From the NCBI RefSeq assembly GCF_014647375.1, contig NZ_BMPB01000018.1, forward strand, positions 1-64,000: a stretch of DNA of 64,000 nt, given 5' to 3'. Made by a program: the position numbers and the translations under genes. Origin of the DNA: Parabacteroides faecis (GTDB lineage: Bacteria; Bacteroidota; Bacteroidia; Bacteroidales; Tannerellaceae). The notes beneath the pieces are model-generated. The model searched no databases and was not told the origin of the DNA. It worked only from the letters and a program-made list of their open reading frames with translations. Below, one piece after another: positions 51,871 through 62,150 of this stretch (position 1 is the stretch's first letter; every line of letters begins with the position of its first letter).

Positions 51871-54800
51871 TTACAGCAGGATCATTCTCGATTGTATGAT
51901 ATCGGATAGCTGTTCCTTTAATTTATTCGCTTGTACAGGTTTAGCCATATAGCCATCAAATCCGTTTGTCATGACTCTCTGTTCATCCGATGCATAGGCA
52001 AAGGCCGTAATAGCGATTATCGGGGCAAGAGGATCTATTTTTCGTATTTCCAAAGTGGCATCGTATCCATTCATGACAGGCATGTTCAAATCCATCAGTA
52101 CGATATCAGGAGATTCGTTTTTAAACATATCTACTGCTTCTTTTCCATTCCATGCGTGTATGAGGTAATAGTCATCTTTGAGTATAGTCTGGAATAATTT
52201 GTAGTTACTGTCATTATCCTCTGCTATAAGGATTGTAAGATGTTTTGTTTTGGATTTGACCTGTTTTTGTTTTTCTTCAATCTTTATTGTTTGCTTGACT
52301 GGTTCATAAGGTAATGTGAACCAGAAGATGGAACCTTTACCTTCCTCACTTTCAACACCTATCTGTCCGTTCATATTTTCTACGAGCATCCGGCAAATAG
52401 ATAATCCCAGTCCTGTTCCCTGAGCGAAACTGTTTAATTTAACAAATCGTTCGAAGATATCATTCTTTTTTTCTGCAGGAATTCCTATTCCAGTATCTTT
52501 GATAAAGAAATACAGTCTTTTATCTCTGATCTCATAGCCAAAGCGGATATATCCCTCTTTTGTAAACTTGATTGCATTGTTTACCATATTAATCACTAAC
52601 TGGGAAATTCTGTTTTTTTCTCCATGGATACAACATTGAGGATTTCCGGGTTCAAAAACCAGGTGTACTTTGTCGTTATGGAGTTTTAATCTTAAACTGT
52701 TCTCTAAATCCTGCATTAACTGGTTCAGTTCGAATTCTGTATAATTGAACTCCATAGTACCTGCCTCTATCTTTGATAGGTCAAGTATATCTCCGATAAG
52801 TTGTAGCAGCAGTGTATTATTGTTCTCGATAATGTTGATATATTCTTCTTGTTCGGAAGGTTCTTTGACCGAAGGGAGTAATGTGGAGAAACCTACGATC
52901 GCGTTTAACGGCGTACGGATTTCGTGGCTCATATTGGCTAAGAAGGCAGATTTCAATCTGTTTGATTCTTCGGCTTTGTTTTTCGCATCGAGCAGACTGT
53001 TCTCCATTTTTTTACGTTGGGTAATTACCAGGGACGATCCGACCAATGTAATAGGGAGTCCATTTTCATCGCGGCTGTCTACTGCAGCCTGAGCCTCGAC
53101 CCAATCCACTTGAATGCCCCGATCTGTGTGGCTGACTACACGATACTCTTCTTTTACCTTTGTGCATTTACCTTCTATCAGGTCATTGTAGGAATGTTGT
53201 ACCCGCTGGCGGTCTTCTTTATATATCTTTGCGAAGTATTGCGACTCGGGAACAGACAACAGCTTTTCACTCTGTTCATTATCTGTAATCGCGAGTTCAA
53301 CCTGGCGATTTACGTCACACAGGATCGTATGTTCACGCAGGTCCCATTTCCAGGGAACGATATTTGCAATGTCGAGTGCCATTGCAAGTTTATGGTTGAT
53401 TGAATCCAGTTTCACTTGCGTGTGATGAAGGTCGGTGCAATCGACACCAAAAATATCCACGTAGTCAGACTGGATAGAGAAAGTTAGTATTATGTTGAAA
53501 TAGGTGGAAGATTGCTTGAGATAGTAAGTGAAACTGATTGTTTTTTTCTCTGTCTCCATGAGTTGAAAATAACGTATAAACATTGTCAACTCATCGTCGG
53601 GGAGATTGCTCATCTTTTGACCGATAATATCTTTGCCCTGGTGCATTGCATTCAGATATCGGTTGTTCACTTTATGAATGATGGCGTCAACCACTTCTCC
53701 TGTCTGATTACGTATCAAGCGTACTTTACAATAAAGTACCGGCATATTCTCAAAAAGATTGCTTAATTCCGCATTGGCTTCAATCTCTTTTTGCTGGGCA
53801 GTCTTCAACGCTTTAAGAGATTTTATGCGGCTGAACTGATATAGTGTATACAATATCAATATAATAAATAAGATACCGAGGGCTGCCAGGTGATACTTGT
53901 ACTTTTCCAGTGCTGTTTTTGGAAGGTTCAGAAAAATAGAACCGGCAGGACACAAATATGTATTCACTTCTTTTTGCAAAAGTGCCGGATAATCAAATAT
54001 AGGTTCTCCGTCGGGGATATAAAAAGGTATGTCTCTGGGTGCTTTGCCGGATAGGACAGCATTCAATGTCGCTTTTAACTGCTTGTTGAATGTTTGTTGC
54101 TGATAAAAATAGCCGCCGATCATCCTGCTGTTGGGCATGATTGCATCTCCTAATGCAAAGATCGGAATGGTCGTATTGGAGATTACCTGAAATGTATTTG
54201 CCATTAACAGGTCTCCTCCGGCAAAGGTTTGGCGGGTGAACCAGGAAGAAAAGAGGACTCCTGTAGTGTTTATATCAGCAGAGTTAAGCTTATGTAGCAA
54301 AGAATCTGTCGTCATTTGTGCAGCAGAGAGGAATTCGTACTTTAAATCCGGATATGATTTTTTTAATAAAAGACGCAGATCGTGATCTAGTTGCTGATTG
54401 ATATAACGTCCGTCTCCGATAAAAGTCAATGTTTTCATACCGGGGATTATTTTTTGCATCAGGTCTACATTTTCAGGCAAGTAGTTTTTGGTTTCCAGCA
54501 TTGTAAGGTTGTAACTTTCCGTTAATTGTTCCAATGGTACTTGCATGGTGATTTCTACCGGACGTTTTTTTATGTAGTTTTCGATTGGGCTTAAATAAGG
54601 CAATTCAGCACACAGAACCAGAGGGATATCATCGCCCCAATGTTTTTTGCAATCGTCACACATTATGAACGAACTGTTTCCCAGCAGTAAAATGGCTTTG
54701 GGCGCATGTGTGTATCTGGGGAAAAAAGATTCTTTAAATTTATTCAGTTTAGTAGAATCATCGATCATTAACATGTTCATATTCTCGACATAAAAATCAA

Positions 54801-54999
54801 GATTTGAACCTGCTACCAATTCCTGTTGTATAGGGGTAATGAGTGCATTACTCCAGGTAGCATCGGATGTGTAACTGTTCAGAACCAATAAATAATCTTT
54901 ATTGGAATCTGAATTTTGGGCAACTAAATTTATAGCGCAGGCAAGCTGTAAGCCTGCAAAAATTGCTAAAATCGTGTTGAGGCGCATATTAGATTTCAT
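51871..54999 (-). CDS. Hybrid sensor histidine kinase/response regulator with periplasmic substrate-binding-like domain
   Basis: The 1042-residue protein has a signal peptide, a periplasmic part to about 360 resembling an ABC-transporter substrate-binding fold ([39 protein letters not shown]), a membrane helix ([20 protein letters not shown]), two PAS-like domains (about 410-660), a HisKA with His692 in [15 protein letters not shown], an HATPase_c ([26 protein letters not shown]) and a receiver with Asp970 in [15 protein letters not shown]. There is no DNA-binding output domain, so a partner should receive the phosphate. ATG 54999 is chosen; 54987 and 55035 are alternatives. It has no adjacent regulator gene on its strand. 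Confidence 0.92.
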   Translation of the reverse strand: MKSNMRLNTILAIFAGLQLACAINLVAQNSDSNKDYLLVLNSYTSDATWSNALITPIQQELVAGSNLDFYVENMNMLMIDDSTKLNKFKESFFPRYTHAPKAILLLGNSSFIMCDDCKKHWGDDIPLVLCAELPYLSPIENYIKKRPVEITMQVPLEQLTESYNLTMLETKNYLPENVDLMQKIIPGMKTLTFIGDGRYINQQLDHDLRLLLKKSYPDLKYEFLSAAQMTTDSLLHKLNSADINTTGVLFSSWFTRQTFAGGDLLMANTFQVISNTTIPIFALGDAIMPNSRMIGGYFYQQQTFNKQLKATLNAVLSGKAPRDIPFYIPDGEPIFDYPALLQKEVNTYLCPAGSIFLNLPKTALEKYKYHLAALGILFIILILYTLYQFSRIKSLKALKTAQQKEIEANAELSNLFENMPVLYCKVRLIRNQTGEVVDAIIHKVNNRYLNAMHQGKDIIGQKMSNLPDDELTMFIRYFQLMETEKKTISFTYYLKQSSTYFNIILTFSIQSDYVDIFGVDCTDLHHTQVKLDSINHKLAMALDIANIVPWKWDLREHTILCDVNRQVELAITDNEQSEKLLSVPESQYFAKIYKEDRQRVQHSYNDLIEGKCTKVKEEYRVVSHTDRGIQVDWVEAQAAVDSRDENGLPITLVGSSLVITQRKKMENSLLDAKNKAEESNRLKSAFLANMSHEIRTPLNAIVGFSTLLPSVKEPSEQEEYINIIENNNTLLLQLIGDILDLSKIEAGTMEFNYTEFELNQLMQDLENSLRLKLHNDKVHLVFEPGNPQCCIHGEKNRISQLVINMVNNAIKFTKEGYIRFGYEIRDKRLYFFIKDTGIGIPAEKKNDIFERFVKLNSFAQGTGLGLSICRMLVENMNGQIGVESEEGKGSIFWFTLPYEPVKQTIKIEEKQKQVKSKTKHLTILIAEDNDSNYKLFQTILKDDYYLIHAWNGKEAVDMFKNESPDIVLMDLNMPVMNGYDATLEIRKIDPLAPIIAITAFAYASDEQRVMTNGFDGYMAKPVQANKLKEQLSDIIQSRMILL

Positions 55000-55179
55000 A
55001 ACAATACAATATGAAATTTTTAAAAAACTGGGCAAATATAATCTTTTTTTCGATCTGAGTTATTCCTTTTGATTTTTATTGCTTCTTTGGTCTTAAAAAT
55101 GATGTTTGTGTGTCGGTTTAGTTAATAAATGTTTCCTGATTTTGTTAATTGTCGCTTTGGTGTATGACAATAGAGAATA

Positions 55180-55205
55180 AGCCAAGCACAGATGCATGCC
55201 TGGCT
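55180..55205. terminator. Hairpin after the minus-strand barrel gene
   Basis: AGCCAAGCA/TGCCTGGCT arms with one mismatch lie 55 bp past the end of the barrel gene. T-runs are weak, so the role as terminator is uncertain. The rest of 55000-55259 holds no gene that I can see. Confidence 0.45.
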
Positions 55206-55259
55206 CTTACTTTTTGAGTGTTTGTGATTTGTGGTGACTTTTTTAAGTTTATAAAACTC

Positions 55260-56408
55260 TTAAAAAGCTTCTGCGAAGTTGAATACAAATCCTCCTGTAT
55301 CTTTCCCAAAACCGTAATCTATACGGGCATTTACATTATGTTTAAATTCGATTCGTAATCCCAGCCCGTAGTTGGGTAAGATATTCTTACAGTTGAATTT
55401 TTTCAGTTCAGGAAATACGCTGCCGGTTCCAATCCACGCCACACAACCCAGGCGATTGAATATGTGTTGGCGTAATTCCACTTGGGCAGTCAGCTGATTA
55501 CAATCGATGTAACGTCCCCCGTAATAACCACGCATACGGAAACCGCCGCTACCTAGTTCTTCCCGTAAAGGCCAGGGTGTGTTCTTTTTATTGAATTGTC
55601 CGTAAATATCTCCGGCTATTATACCTCCGGGCCATACTTTCTGATAGATATCGAATATAAAGTTGGTACTGAACAGTGTTTTATTGAAACTGCCTAAGAA
55701 CTCAGGATATATCACTTCTTTGAACATGATATAAATGCCCCTTTTCGGATTTAGTATAAAATCGCGGGTATCATACTGAAGTGAAATACCCAGACCTGTG
55801 AAAAAATAACTCTGCTTTTGCCCTTCCAGGTAAGAGATGTCTTTTATATCGGATAAATCTGCATAATTGAGATTGAAGGCGGCTCCGATATAGAATTGTT
55901 TACTTAGTTTATAAACATAATCGGATTCCCATCTTATCTGTTGCCGGGTATATTCGGATAAAGGATTCATGGCACACCCTTCATAAGAAACTCCCCAGAA
56001 GTTAAGCGTTTTACGGGCAAATTCAAGACTATAGGATAAGCGCGACCTGTTTCCTTTGAAATGGTTGTTGCCTGTCGCTGTAAGTGTATAGAAGCCGTTT
56101 ATAGAAATATTGCCTGTCAGGGTAATGTCGGAAGGCTGCATGATCGAATCCTTACGGTCCAGACGATATAATCCGGTAGCCATTCCTCCGACTCCAAAGC
56201 TGCCTTCGCGGGTATAGGAGGGAGCTACGGCATAACTCATATCTATCTTTCTTTCAAAAGTGCGGTCTACATTACCATATATAAAGCTATTCCAGTATTT
56301 TTTCAAAGCGCCGTCCTTTTTCTCTATATAGATACTATCTTGTTGTGAATAAAGAGGCATGGCCATAGAAGCGGAGAAAATAAAAAGAAATAAAAACTTA
56401 AGTTTCAT
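55260..56408 (-). CDS. BamA/TamA-type outer-membrane barrel protein without POTRA domains
   Basis: A signal peptide ending LYSQ is followed by a 16-strand-like barrel of about 350 residues. GLGISLQYDTRDFILNPKRG and LGSGGFRMRGYYGGRYIDCN are Omp85 C-terminal barrel motifs, including the RGY-type loop; the chain ends in Phe. There is no room for POTRA repeats, so it is a barrel-only member of the bacterial surface antigen family. It may be a lipid or protein translocator, or a pore. It is followed upstream by a second barrel gene, 29 bp away, in the same direction. Confidence 0.85.
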   Translation of the reverse strand: MKLKFLFLFIFSASMAMPLYSQQDSIYIEKKDGALKKYWNSFIYGNVDRTFERKIDMSYAVAPSYTREGSFGVGGMATGLYRLDRKDSIMQPSDITLTGNISINGFYTLTATGNNHFKGNRSRLSYSLEFARKTLNFWGVSYEGCAMNPLSEYTRQQIRWESDYVYKLSKQFYIGAAFNLNYADLSDIKDISYLEGQKQSYFFTGLGISLQYDTRDFILNPKRGIYIMFKEVIYPEFLGSFNKTLFSTNFIFDIYQKVWPGGIIAGDIYGQFNKKNTPWPLREELGSGGFRMRGYYGGRYIDCNQLTAQVELRQHIFNRLGCVAWIGTGSVFPELKKFNCKNILPNYGLGLRIEFKHNVNARIDYGFGKDTGGFVFNFAEAF

Positions 56409-56437
56409 CTTTTGTGTGTTTGGATGTTGGTTTACTT

Positions 56438-57130
56438 TTATTTCCGGAAACAGTAGGCGAAGCCCAGGCTAAATGTTTGTGGGTGCAATGCCGCAGAACT
56501 TTCATTCGCATCCAGCAGATTGGATATGCTTATCTTGTAACTTACATTTATCAGAAGTCCGAAAGGAAACTCGTAACTGTTTATAATACCGAAGCCTGAG
56601 TTTGAATCCCGCATGACAGGTGTTCCGCTTTCTGTATTTTTTTCGTAGAGGTCGATTTTTTCCCCTTCTCTTTTTAATGAAGCGTCGAGGCCGAACTCCG
56701 TATAAGGGCCAATCCCGATGTGGATGCGGTGCCCATTCTTTAATTTAGTGTGATACATCGCATAAATAGGAATTTCCATTCCCCAATAGCGATAAATGCC
56801 GTTTTGGTTGTTACGGTCGAATTCAGATTCTTTGTAGTGGAGTAAAAGTTCCGGTTGGATTGAGAAATGTTTGGAAATTCCCAGATTCAGAAATCCTCCT
56901 GTCGTTACGCCCGGCTTCATTACGCTTTTTCCACCCCCTATTCCGGAATGGACGAAGCTGGAATAGTTGCTTTCTACCAGGACTCCGCCGGATATTTCGA
57001 TCTTTTTATTCTGTTTGCCTTCTTGTGTTCCCTCTTCAGGCTTTTGATTGTTCGTAGTTTGCGCACTGCCGGATATCATGTTTATTCCGGCCAGGAGTAA
57101 CGCGAGCATTAACATTTTCTGTCTTCTCAT
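56438..57130 (-). CDS. PorT-family outer-membrane beta-barrel protein
   Basis: The signal peptide ends SGSAQ. The 230-residue mature protein is a small eight- to ten-strand barrel with ISGGVLVESNYSSFVHSG, GGFLNLGISKHFSIQPELLL and the closing LHPQTFSLGFAYCFRK, as in the PorT/outer-membrane-beta-barrel (OMP_b-brl) family. The function is unknown; family members are common in Bacteroidetes envelopes. It is first of a two-gene unit with the Omp85-like barrel and is divergent from the AraC regulator, which may control it. Confidence 0.82.
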   Translation of the reverse strand: MRRQKMLMLALLLAGINMISGSAQTTNNQKPEEGTQEGKQNKKIEISGGVLVESNYSSFVHSGIGGGKSVMKPGVTTGGFLNLGISKHFSIQPELLLHYKESEFDRNNQNGIYRYWGMEIPIYAMYHTKLKNGHRIHIGIGPYTEFGLDASLKREGEKIDLYEKNTESGTPVMRDSNSGFGIINSYEFPFGLLINVSYKISISNLLDANESSAALHPQTFSLGFAYCFRK

Positions 57131-57281
57131 TTTTGTTTTATTTATTCGTTTTTAAACTTGTGCAAAAGTAGAGCGGGGGATAGGATGGCAAAAGGTCTTT
57201 TAGATTGAAAGTTGGACGAAAATGCCGATTTATGAATTTATGCAGTTGAAATATTTATCTTTGTTGTTCTAATTTACGGAT

Positions 57282-58142
57282 ATGGGAAATGTGACCTCTT
57301 TGGATTGGCATGCTAAGCCTGGAGAAATAGAACAGGCTGATTTTATAAATGACGATTTTTATATGTATAAGAATACGTTGATAAATCCGCTCAACCATCC
57401 TTTCAAAGCAAATAAGACAATTTGTTGTATTTGTCTGAAAGGAGAAATAAGGGGAAGGATAGACTTGATGCCTTATTGTGTGAAAGCACCTGCTATTTCT
57501 ATCACTTTACCGGGGCAAATATTGGAATATGAATCCAATACATCTGATTTTGAAGCTGTATTCGTTCTTATGTCGGAGCAGTTTAACGATAGTCTGCATT
57601 TGCCGGATCGTTTTTCCACTTTTCTTTCGGTTCGTAATAATCCGGTTATTTCATTAGGCCCCGGTCAGTTAGAGGCTATACAAACTTATTGTACCATGAT
57701 TCAACGGGTGATTCGTGTGAAAGATAATCCTAACCGTATGGAAATTGTGAAGCATCTCACAATTGCATTCTTTTATGGTCTGGGATATTATTTCCATAAA
57801 TCATCGGAGATAGAAAAGATAACAAAAAGTGAAATGCTGGTGAGAGACTTCTTGAAGCAGGTACAGTTATTCCATAAAAAAGAAAGACGTATAGATTTTT
57901 ATGCAGACAAGTTACAGCTGAGTTCTAAATATCTTTCTCAGGTAATCAAAAATTATAGTGGAAAGTCGGCAGCAGACTGGATCGATGAGTATGTCGTGCT
58001 GGAAGCGAAGGCTTTATTGAAATCTACCAATATGACTATACAACAAATCAGCGACGAGTTGAACTTTCCTTCCCAATCGTTTTTTGGAAAGTTCTTTAAA
58101 AGGATTTCGGGAGTATCTCCCAAAACATATAGGGATCGGTAA
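57282..58142 (+). CDS. AraC-family transcriptional regulator
   Basis: The 286-residue protein has a cupin-like N-terminal sensor (about 30-140, CCICLKGEIRGRIDLMPYCV) and a C-terminal double helix-turn-helix with RIDFYADKLQLSSKYLSQVI, then STNMTIQQISDELNFPSQSF and FGKFFKRISGVSPKTYRDR, the standard AraC ending. The -7 box TATCTTTG lies at 57256-57263. It is divergent from the two barrel genes and may regulate them, or act elsewhere; the effector is not known. Confidence 0.9.
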   Translation: MGNVTSLDWHAKPGEIEQADFINDDFYMYKNTLINPLNHPFKANKTICCICLKGEIRGRIDLMPYCVKAPAISITLPGQILEYESNTSDFEAVFVLMSEQFNDSLHLPDRFSTFLSVRNNPVISLGPGQLEAIQTYCTMIQRVIRVKDNPNRMEIVKHLTIAFFYGLGYYFHKSSEIEKITKSEMLVRDFLKQVQLFHKKERRIDFYADKLQLSSKYLSQVIKNYSGKSAADWIDEYVVLEAKALLKSTNMTIQQISDELNFPSQSFFGKFFKRISGVSPKTYRDR

Positions 58143-58247
58143 ATAGCTTCGGATCGTTTTTATATTTATAGGCGGATCGGTCTTTATATCCGTAGAAAAA
58201 AACTTATCTTTGTACCCCTGTTAAACGTAAATGCTTCAAATAAAGAT

Positions 58248-58790
58248 ATGAAAAGAATATTCTGCCCCAAATGTGATAATCAGTTGTCGTTCGATGAAAC
58301 CAAATATCCGGATGGAAAGATACTGGCTTTTGTGTGTCCGCAATGCGGGTCGCAATTTAAGATAAAGCTGGGACGCAAGACCGTCCGTACGGAATCAGGC
58401 CAGGAAAAAGAGGTGAAGGAACCCGATTTCTCCTGCGGCCATATTACCGTGATCGAGAATACGTTCGGTTTTAAGCAGGAACTGCCGCTTGTGATGGGCG
58501 ATAATATGATAGGACGGAGGAATAAGGATACGGAAGGTGTGGATGTTCCTATCATTACGAGCGATCCGAGTGTGGGACGTAAACATTGTATTATTAATGT
58601 AAAGGAGGATAAGCAGGGGAAATTGGTTTATACCCTGCGTGATAACCAAAGTATGACCGGCACCTTCCTGCGCAGTGTGCTTTTAGGAAAAAAAGAACAG
58701 GTACGTATCGGTGAGGGAGCTATTGTGACGATCGGTGCGACTACTTTTATACTTCATGTTCCGGAAGGGGAAGAAGAGGAGGATTTTTAA
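58248..58790 (+). CDS. Zinc-ribbon FHA-domain protein
   Basis: The 180-residue protein has an N-terminal zinc ribbon (Cys6/Cys9 in IFCPKCDNQ and Cys30/Cys33 in FVCPQCGSQF) and an FHA domain from about 80, with NMIGRRNKDTEGVDV, DPSVGRKHCIINV and DNQSMTGTFLRS, the conserved Arg, Ser-His and Asn-Gly-type positions. FHA domains bind phosphothreonine, so a Ser/Thr kinase partner would be expected; none is in the window. A -7 box TATCTTTG lies at 58205-58212. The tail is acidic. Confidence 0.87.
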   Translation: MKRIFCPKCDNQLSFDETKYPDGKILAFVCPQCGSQFKIKLGRKTVRTESGQEKEVKEPDFSCGHITVIENTFGFKQELPLVMGDNMIGRRNKDTEGVDVPIITSDPSVGRKHCIINVKEDKQGKLVYTLRDNQSMTGTFLRSVLLGKKEQVRIGEGAIVTIGATTFILHVPEGEEEEDF

Positions 58791-58791
58791 A

Positions 58792-58926
58792 TTAAACTTA
58801 GAAACTGCTCCGGAGTGAATGATCTCTTACATCAGGGCGATAAGGGAGATAGGGGGAATTGGCGTAGGTTTCGGGAGAGATGGATACAAGATTACCTTTC
58901 ATCTCCGGCGCAGTTCTAAAGTTTAA
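58792..58926. repeat. Inverted repeat TTAAACTT...CTCCGGAG around a 90-bp centre
   Basis: Arms 58792-58815 and 58903-58926 pair over about 20 of 24 bases, directly after the FHA stop. It may be a large terminator or a repeat. The rest of the 58927-59224 gap is A+T-rich without a gene that I can support. Confidence 0.5.
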
Positions 58927-59224
58927 ATCTCATTATTCATGTTTTTTATTTAGTTGTTCAACGATAAAACAACTATAAGGCTATTTGGCTCACGGCAATT
59001 TACGTAAAGAATCAAAAAGAACTGAAAGAAAAGTTTTGTTAAAAAGTGGCTAAACTGAAAGTCTGATTATGAGAAATAAGGCGTGCGGGAAATTTTTAGA
59101 AACAAATGTAAATGTTAATTGATAGTTTTTTACAACTCGAAAAAACAAAGAAATACAGTATTTCCCGGTAAATTCATCTGTAAATAAAAAAGTGGCGATG
59201 TTAGTAATCCGTTGTTTTTATATG

Positions 59225-59232
59225 TAATTTTG
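59225..59232 (+). promoter_or_regulatory. -7 box of the MFS gene
   Basis: TAATTTTG fits TAnnTTTG, 27 bp before the start of the transporter. Confidence 0.55.
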
Positions 59233-59259
59233 CGGTCCAATAGGCAATAAGGTTAACAA

Positions 59260-60477
59260 ATGGGACAAAATAGAGTAGAGCCGGTTAGTGGTATTACTTT
59301 CCGGATATTGGTGGCATTAAGCATTTCACATTGTATAAATGATTCGTTGCAGTCTGTTATCACAGCCGTTTATCCACTATTTAAGGATGATTTAGCGTTG
59401 ACATTTGCGCAGATCGGATTGATTACGCTGGTCTATCAATCGGCGGCATCCGTGTTTCAACCGCTTACCGGATTATATTTCGACAAACATCCGTCTCCGT
59501 GGTCGTTACCTATCGGGATGAGTTTTACGCTGATCGGTTTGCTTAGCCTGGCATTTGCAAATTCTTTACCCTGGGTTTTATGTTCTGTGGCTTTGATTGG
59601 TGTCGGTTCGTCGATATTCCATCCGGAGGCTTCGCGGTTGACTTCGTTGGCATCCGGAGGGAAAAGGGGACTGGCGCAATCTTTATTCCAGGTGGGGGGA
59701 AACCTTGGAGGATCATTAGGGCCGTTGCTCGTAGCTATCCTGGTGGCTCCTTACGGGCGAAGCCATATTGCTTTTTTTTCTATCCTGGCTTTTATCGCGA
59801 TTCTTATCATGACCTATGTGGGGCGTTGGTACAAAGGGTTGCTTCAGCGGTTTAAGCGGGAAGACATAGGAACATCCCAACGTCATGTAGAAATGCCTTT
59901 GTCGCTGGGGAAAACTGTTTTTTCCATCTCTATCCTGCTGATCCTGATCTTTTCCAAATACATTTATATGGCGAGCCTCAACAGTTACTACACTTTCTAC
60001 CTGATAGAGAAGTTCGGGGTGAGCGTGCAATCTTCGCAGTTGTTCTTATTTGTATTCCTGATCGCGACTGCTCTCGGCACATTGATGGGCGGTCCGATAG
60101 GTGACAAGGTGGGACGTAAATATGTTATTTGGGCATCTATCCTGGGAGCGGCACCTTTTTCACTGATAATGCCGCATGTGGATAGTTTATATCTGACAGC
60201 TGTATTGAGTTTTTGTGTCGGTCTGACATTATCCTCTGCATTTCCGGCTATTCTTGTGTATGCGCAGGAGTTGTTGCCTTATAAACTGGGACTTATTTCC
60301 GGCTTATTCTTCGGTTTTGCTTTTGGGGTGGCGGGGATCGCTTCGGCTGTGCTGGGGAATCTGGCGGATCATTACGGTATTGAGACTGTCTATAATGTCT
60401 GTGCCTATATGCCGCTGATCGGACTGGTCACCTGGTTCTTACCGGACTTAAAGAAAGCGACCCAAAAAGGAAGTTAG
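59260..60477 (+). CDS. MFS transporter, Fsr (fosmidomycin resistance)-like
   Basis: The 405-residue protein has twelve membrane helices. ALSISHCINDSLQSVITAVY and YPLFKDDLALTFAQIGLITL are the Fsr-type opening; GVGSSIFHPEASRLTSLASG and KRGLAQSLFQVGGNLGGSLG are the conserved central motifs, and GGPIGDKVGRKYVIW is the MFS loop signature. Members export drugs or sugars; the fosmidomycin link is known for the E. coli homologue only. It has its own promoter and precedes the TolC operon by 72 bp. Confidence 0.9.
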   Translation: MGQNRVEPVSGITFRILVALSISHCINDSLQSVITAVYPLFKDDLALTFAQIGLITLVYQSAASVFQPLTGLYFDKHPSPWSLPIGMSFTLIGLLSLAFANSLPWVLCSVALIGVGSSIFHPEASRLTSLASGGKRGLAQSLFQVGGNLGGSLGPLLVAILVAPYGRSHIAFFSILAFIAILIMTYVGRWYKGLLQRFKREDIGTSQRHVEMPLSLGKTVFSISILLILIFSKYIYMASLNSYYTFYLIEKFGVSVQSSQLFLFVFLIATALGTLMGGPIGDKVGRKYVIWASILGAAPFSLIMPHVDSLYLTAVLSFCVGLTLSSAFPAILVYAQELLPYKLGLISGLFFGFAFGVAGIASAVLGNLADHYGIETVYNVCAYMPLIGLVTWFLPDLKKATQKGS

Positions 60478-60549
60478 CCCGCTGAACAATCCCGGAGAAG
60501 GGGTTGTTATTAATCATAAATTTCGCTCAAACTAAATTTAAACGTATTT

Positions 60550-61983
60550 ATGATTAATAACTTAACGCATTTCAGTATTGGCTTGCTATTCCTTTTTCCT
60601 GCCATAGCATCTGCTCAGACAACGAAGGTCGACCTGAGCCTGGAGCAGTCGATGGAGCTGCTTCAGAAAGGAAACCGGAGTATCCGGATGGCAGGGAAGG
60701 AGGTGGAACTGGCAAAGAACGAACATCAGAAACTCAACTCGTTCTGGTATCCGTCGGTGGGTGCAGCCGGTGCCTTTGTTCACATGTCGAACCCGGTCGA
60801 GGTCCGTCAACCGCTGGACCAGTTTACCGATCCTGCCAAGGATTTTGTTCATTCCATTTTACCCGACGACCAGTTTATTTCTTCTATCCTGGATAAAATC
60901 GGCCAGAATACGCTGACACTCCCGCTTATTTCACAGAATATTACTTCTATCGATGCCAGTGTGACCTGGCCTGTCTTCACCGGAGGGAAACGTATTTTCG
61001 CCAATAAGATCGGGAAAACGATGGTCGGTATCGCCGAAGTAAACCGTGAGCAGGTCAACGCCGACCAGCAATCGAAATTGATCGAATGTTATTTCGGCCT
61101 GCGTCTTGGCCAGCGGGTCGTGACGGTGAGAGAAGCTACTTATAATTCGCTGAAAACCCATTATGACCAGGCTCTTAAACTGGAACATAACGGGATGATT
61201 AACCGGGCGGAACGTCTTTTTGCCCAGGTGAGCATGGATGAGGCCAAACGCGAACTCGAATCGGCACGCAAAGACCTGGAGGTGGCGCAACAGGCATTGA
61301 AAAGTCTGATAGATGTCGATGCCGATAGCGAGATCAGTACGACTACCTCTCTTTTTATCAATGAAAATATTCCTTCAGCCGATTATTTCAAAGAATTGGT
61401 TCCGGTCAATAATTATCTGGTCAACCAGTTGAAACTACAGGAGAATATTGCCGGTAACGAATTGAAGATCGGACGTACCGGATACTTGCCTACCATTGCC
61501 TTGTTCGGCAAACAGACACTTTATTCGAATGGTGTGGATAAATATCTTATGCCCCGTACGATGATCGGGGTCGGTTTTACCTGGAATATCTTCGACGGTT
61601 TGAACCGGGAGAAGAAAATCCGGCAGGCACGGCTGACCAGTCAGACATTGGCGATCGGAAAGGATAAAGCCGTTACCGAGTTGAAAGTCGGTGTTGATAA
61701 ATATTATACCCAGTTACAGAATGCCCTCGATAATGTAAAGGCGCTGAATACAACATTGGAAATGAGTGAGGAACTGGTTCGTATCCGTCAGAAATCCTTT
61801 CAGGAAGGGATGGCTACTTCTACGGAAGTGGTCGATGCCGAAGTCATGCTCTCAAAAGTAAAGACAGCTTTCCTGCTGGCCTATTACCAGTATGATGTGG
61901 CACTGATCAACCTGCTGTCGATCTGCGGTATACCGGAATCGTTCCAGCAATATCGCCAGGAAGGAACAACGGAGATCATATAG
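60550..61983 (+). CDS. TolC-family outer-membrane efflux protein
   Basis: A signal peptide ending AIASAQ precedes the 450-residue TolC channel domain. The two repeats are visible as VDLSLEQSMELLQKGNRSIR and the long helices with QALKLEHNGMINRAERLFAQ; MIGVGFTWNIFDGLNREKKI is the mid-chain motif of the second. It is the exit duct of an efflux system with the HlyD-type adaptor and ABC-2 permease that follow. A G+C-rich inverted repeat lies between it and the adaptor gene. Confidence 0.93.
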   Translation: MINNLTHFSIGLLFLFPAIASAQTTKVDLSLEQSMELLQKGNRSIRMAGKEVELAKNEHQKLNSFWYPSVGAAGAFVHMSNPVEVRQPLDQFTDPAKDFVHSILPDDQFISSILDKIGQNTLTLPLISQNITSIDASVTWPVFTGGKRIFANKIGKTMVGIAEVNREQVNADQQSKLIECYFGLRLGQRVVTVREATYNSLKTHYDQALKLEHNGMINRAERLFAQVSMDEAKRELESARKDLEVAQQALKSLIDVDADSEISTTTSLFINENIPSADYFKELVPVNNYLVNQLKLQENIAGNELKIGRTGYLPTIALFGKQTLYSNGVDKYLMPRTMIGVGFTWNIFDGLNREKKIRQARLTSQTLAIGKDKAVTELKVGVDKYYTQLQNALDNVKALNTTLEMSEELVRIRQKSFQEGMATSTEVVDAEVMLSKVKTAFLLAYYQYDVALINLLSICGIPESFQQYRQEGTTEII

Positions 61984-62011
61984 AAAATATTGAACCTAAA
62001 TGACAGGTTTT

Positions 62012-62089
62012 GTAGGGGCGGGGTTTACCCGCCCTTTGCGACAATAATATAACAACCGATGGAGAGGGGCGGGCAGACCCCGCCCCTAC
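62012..62089. repeat. G+C-rich palindromic repeat between tolC-type and hlyD-type genes
   Basis: Arms 62012-62034 and 62067-62089 (GTAGGGGCGGGGTTTACCCG and complement with two changes) pair over 23 bp in an otherwise A+T-rich gap. The word GTAGGGGCGGGG is typical of interspersed palindromic repeats in many bacteria. Confidence 0.8.
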
Positions 62090-62150
62090 CAACGACACTA
62101 CATTCAATTCTGATAAATATTGAATTAACAATAAACACAAATAAATAATT

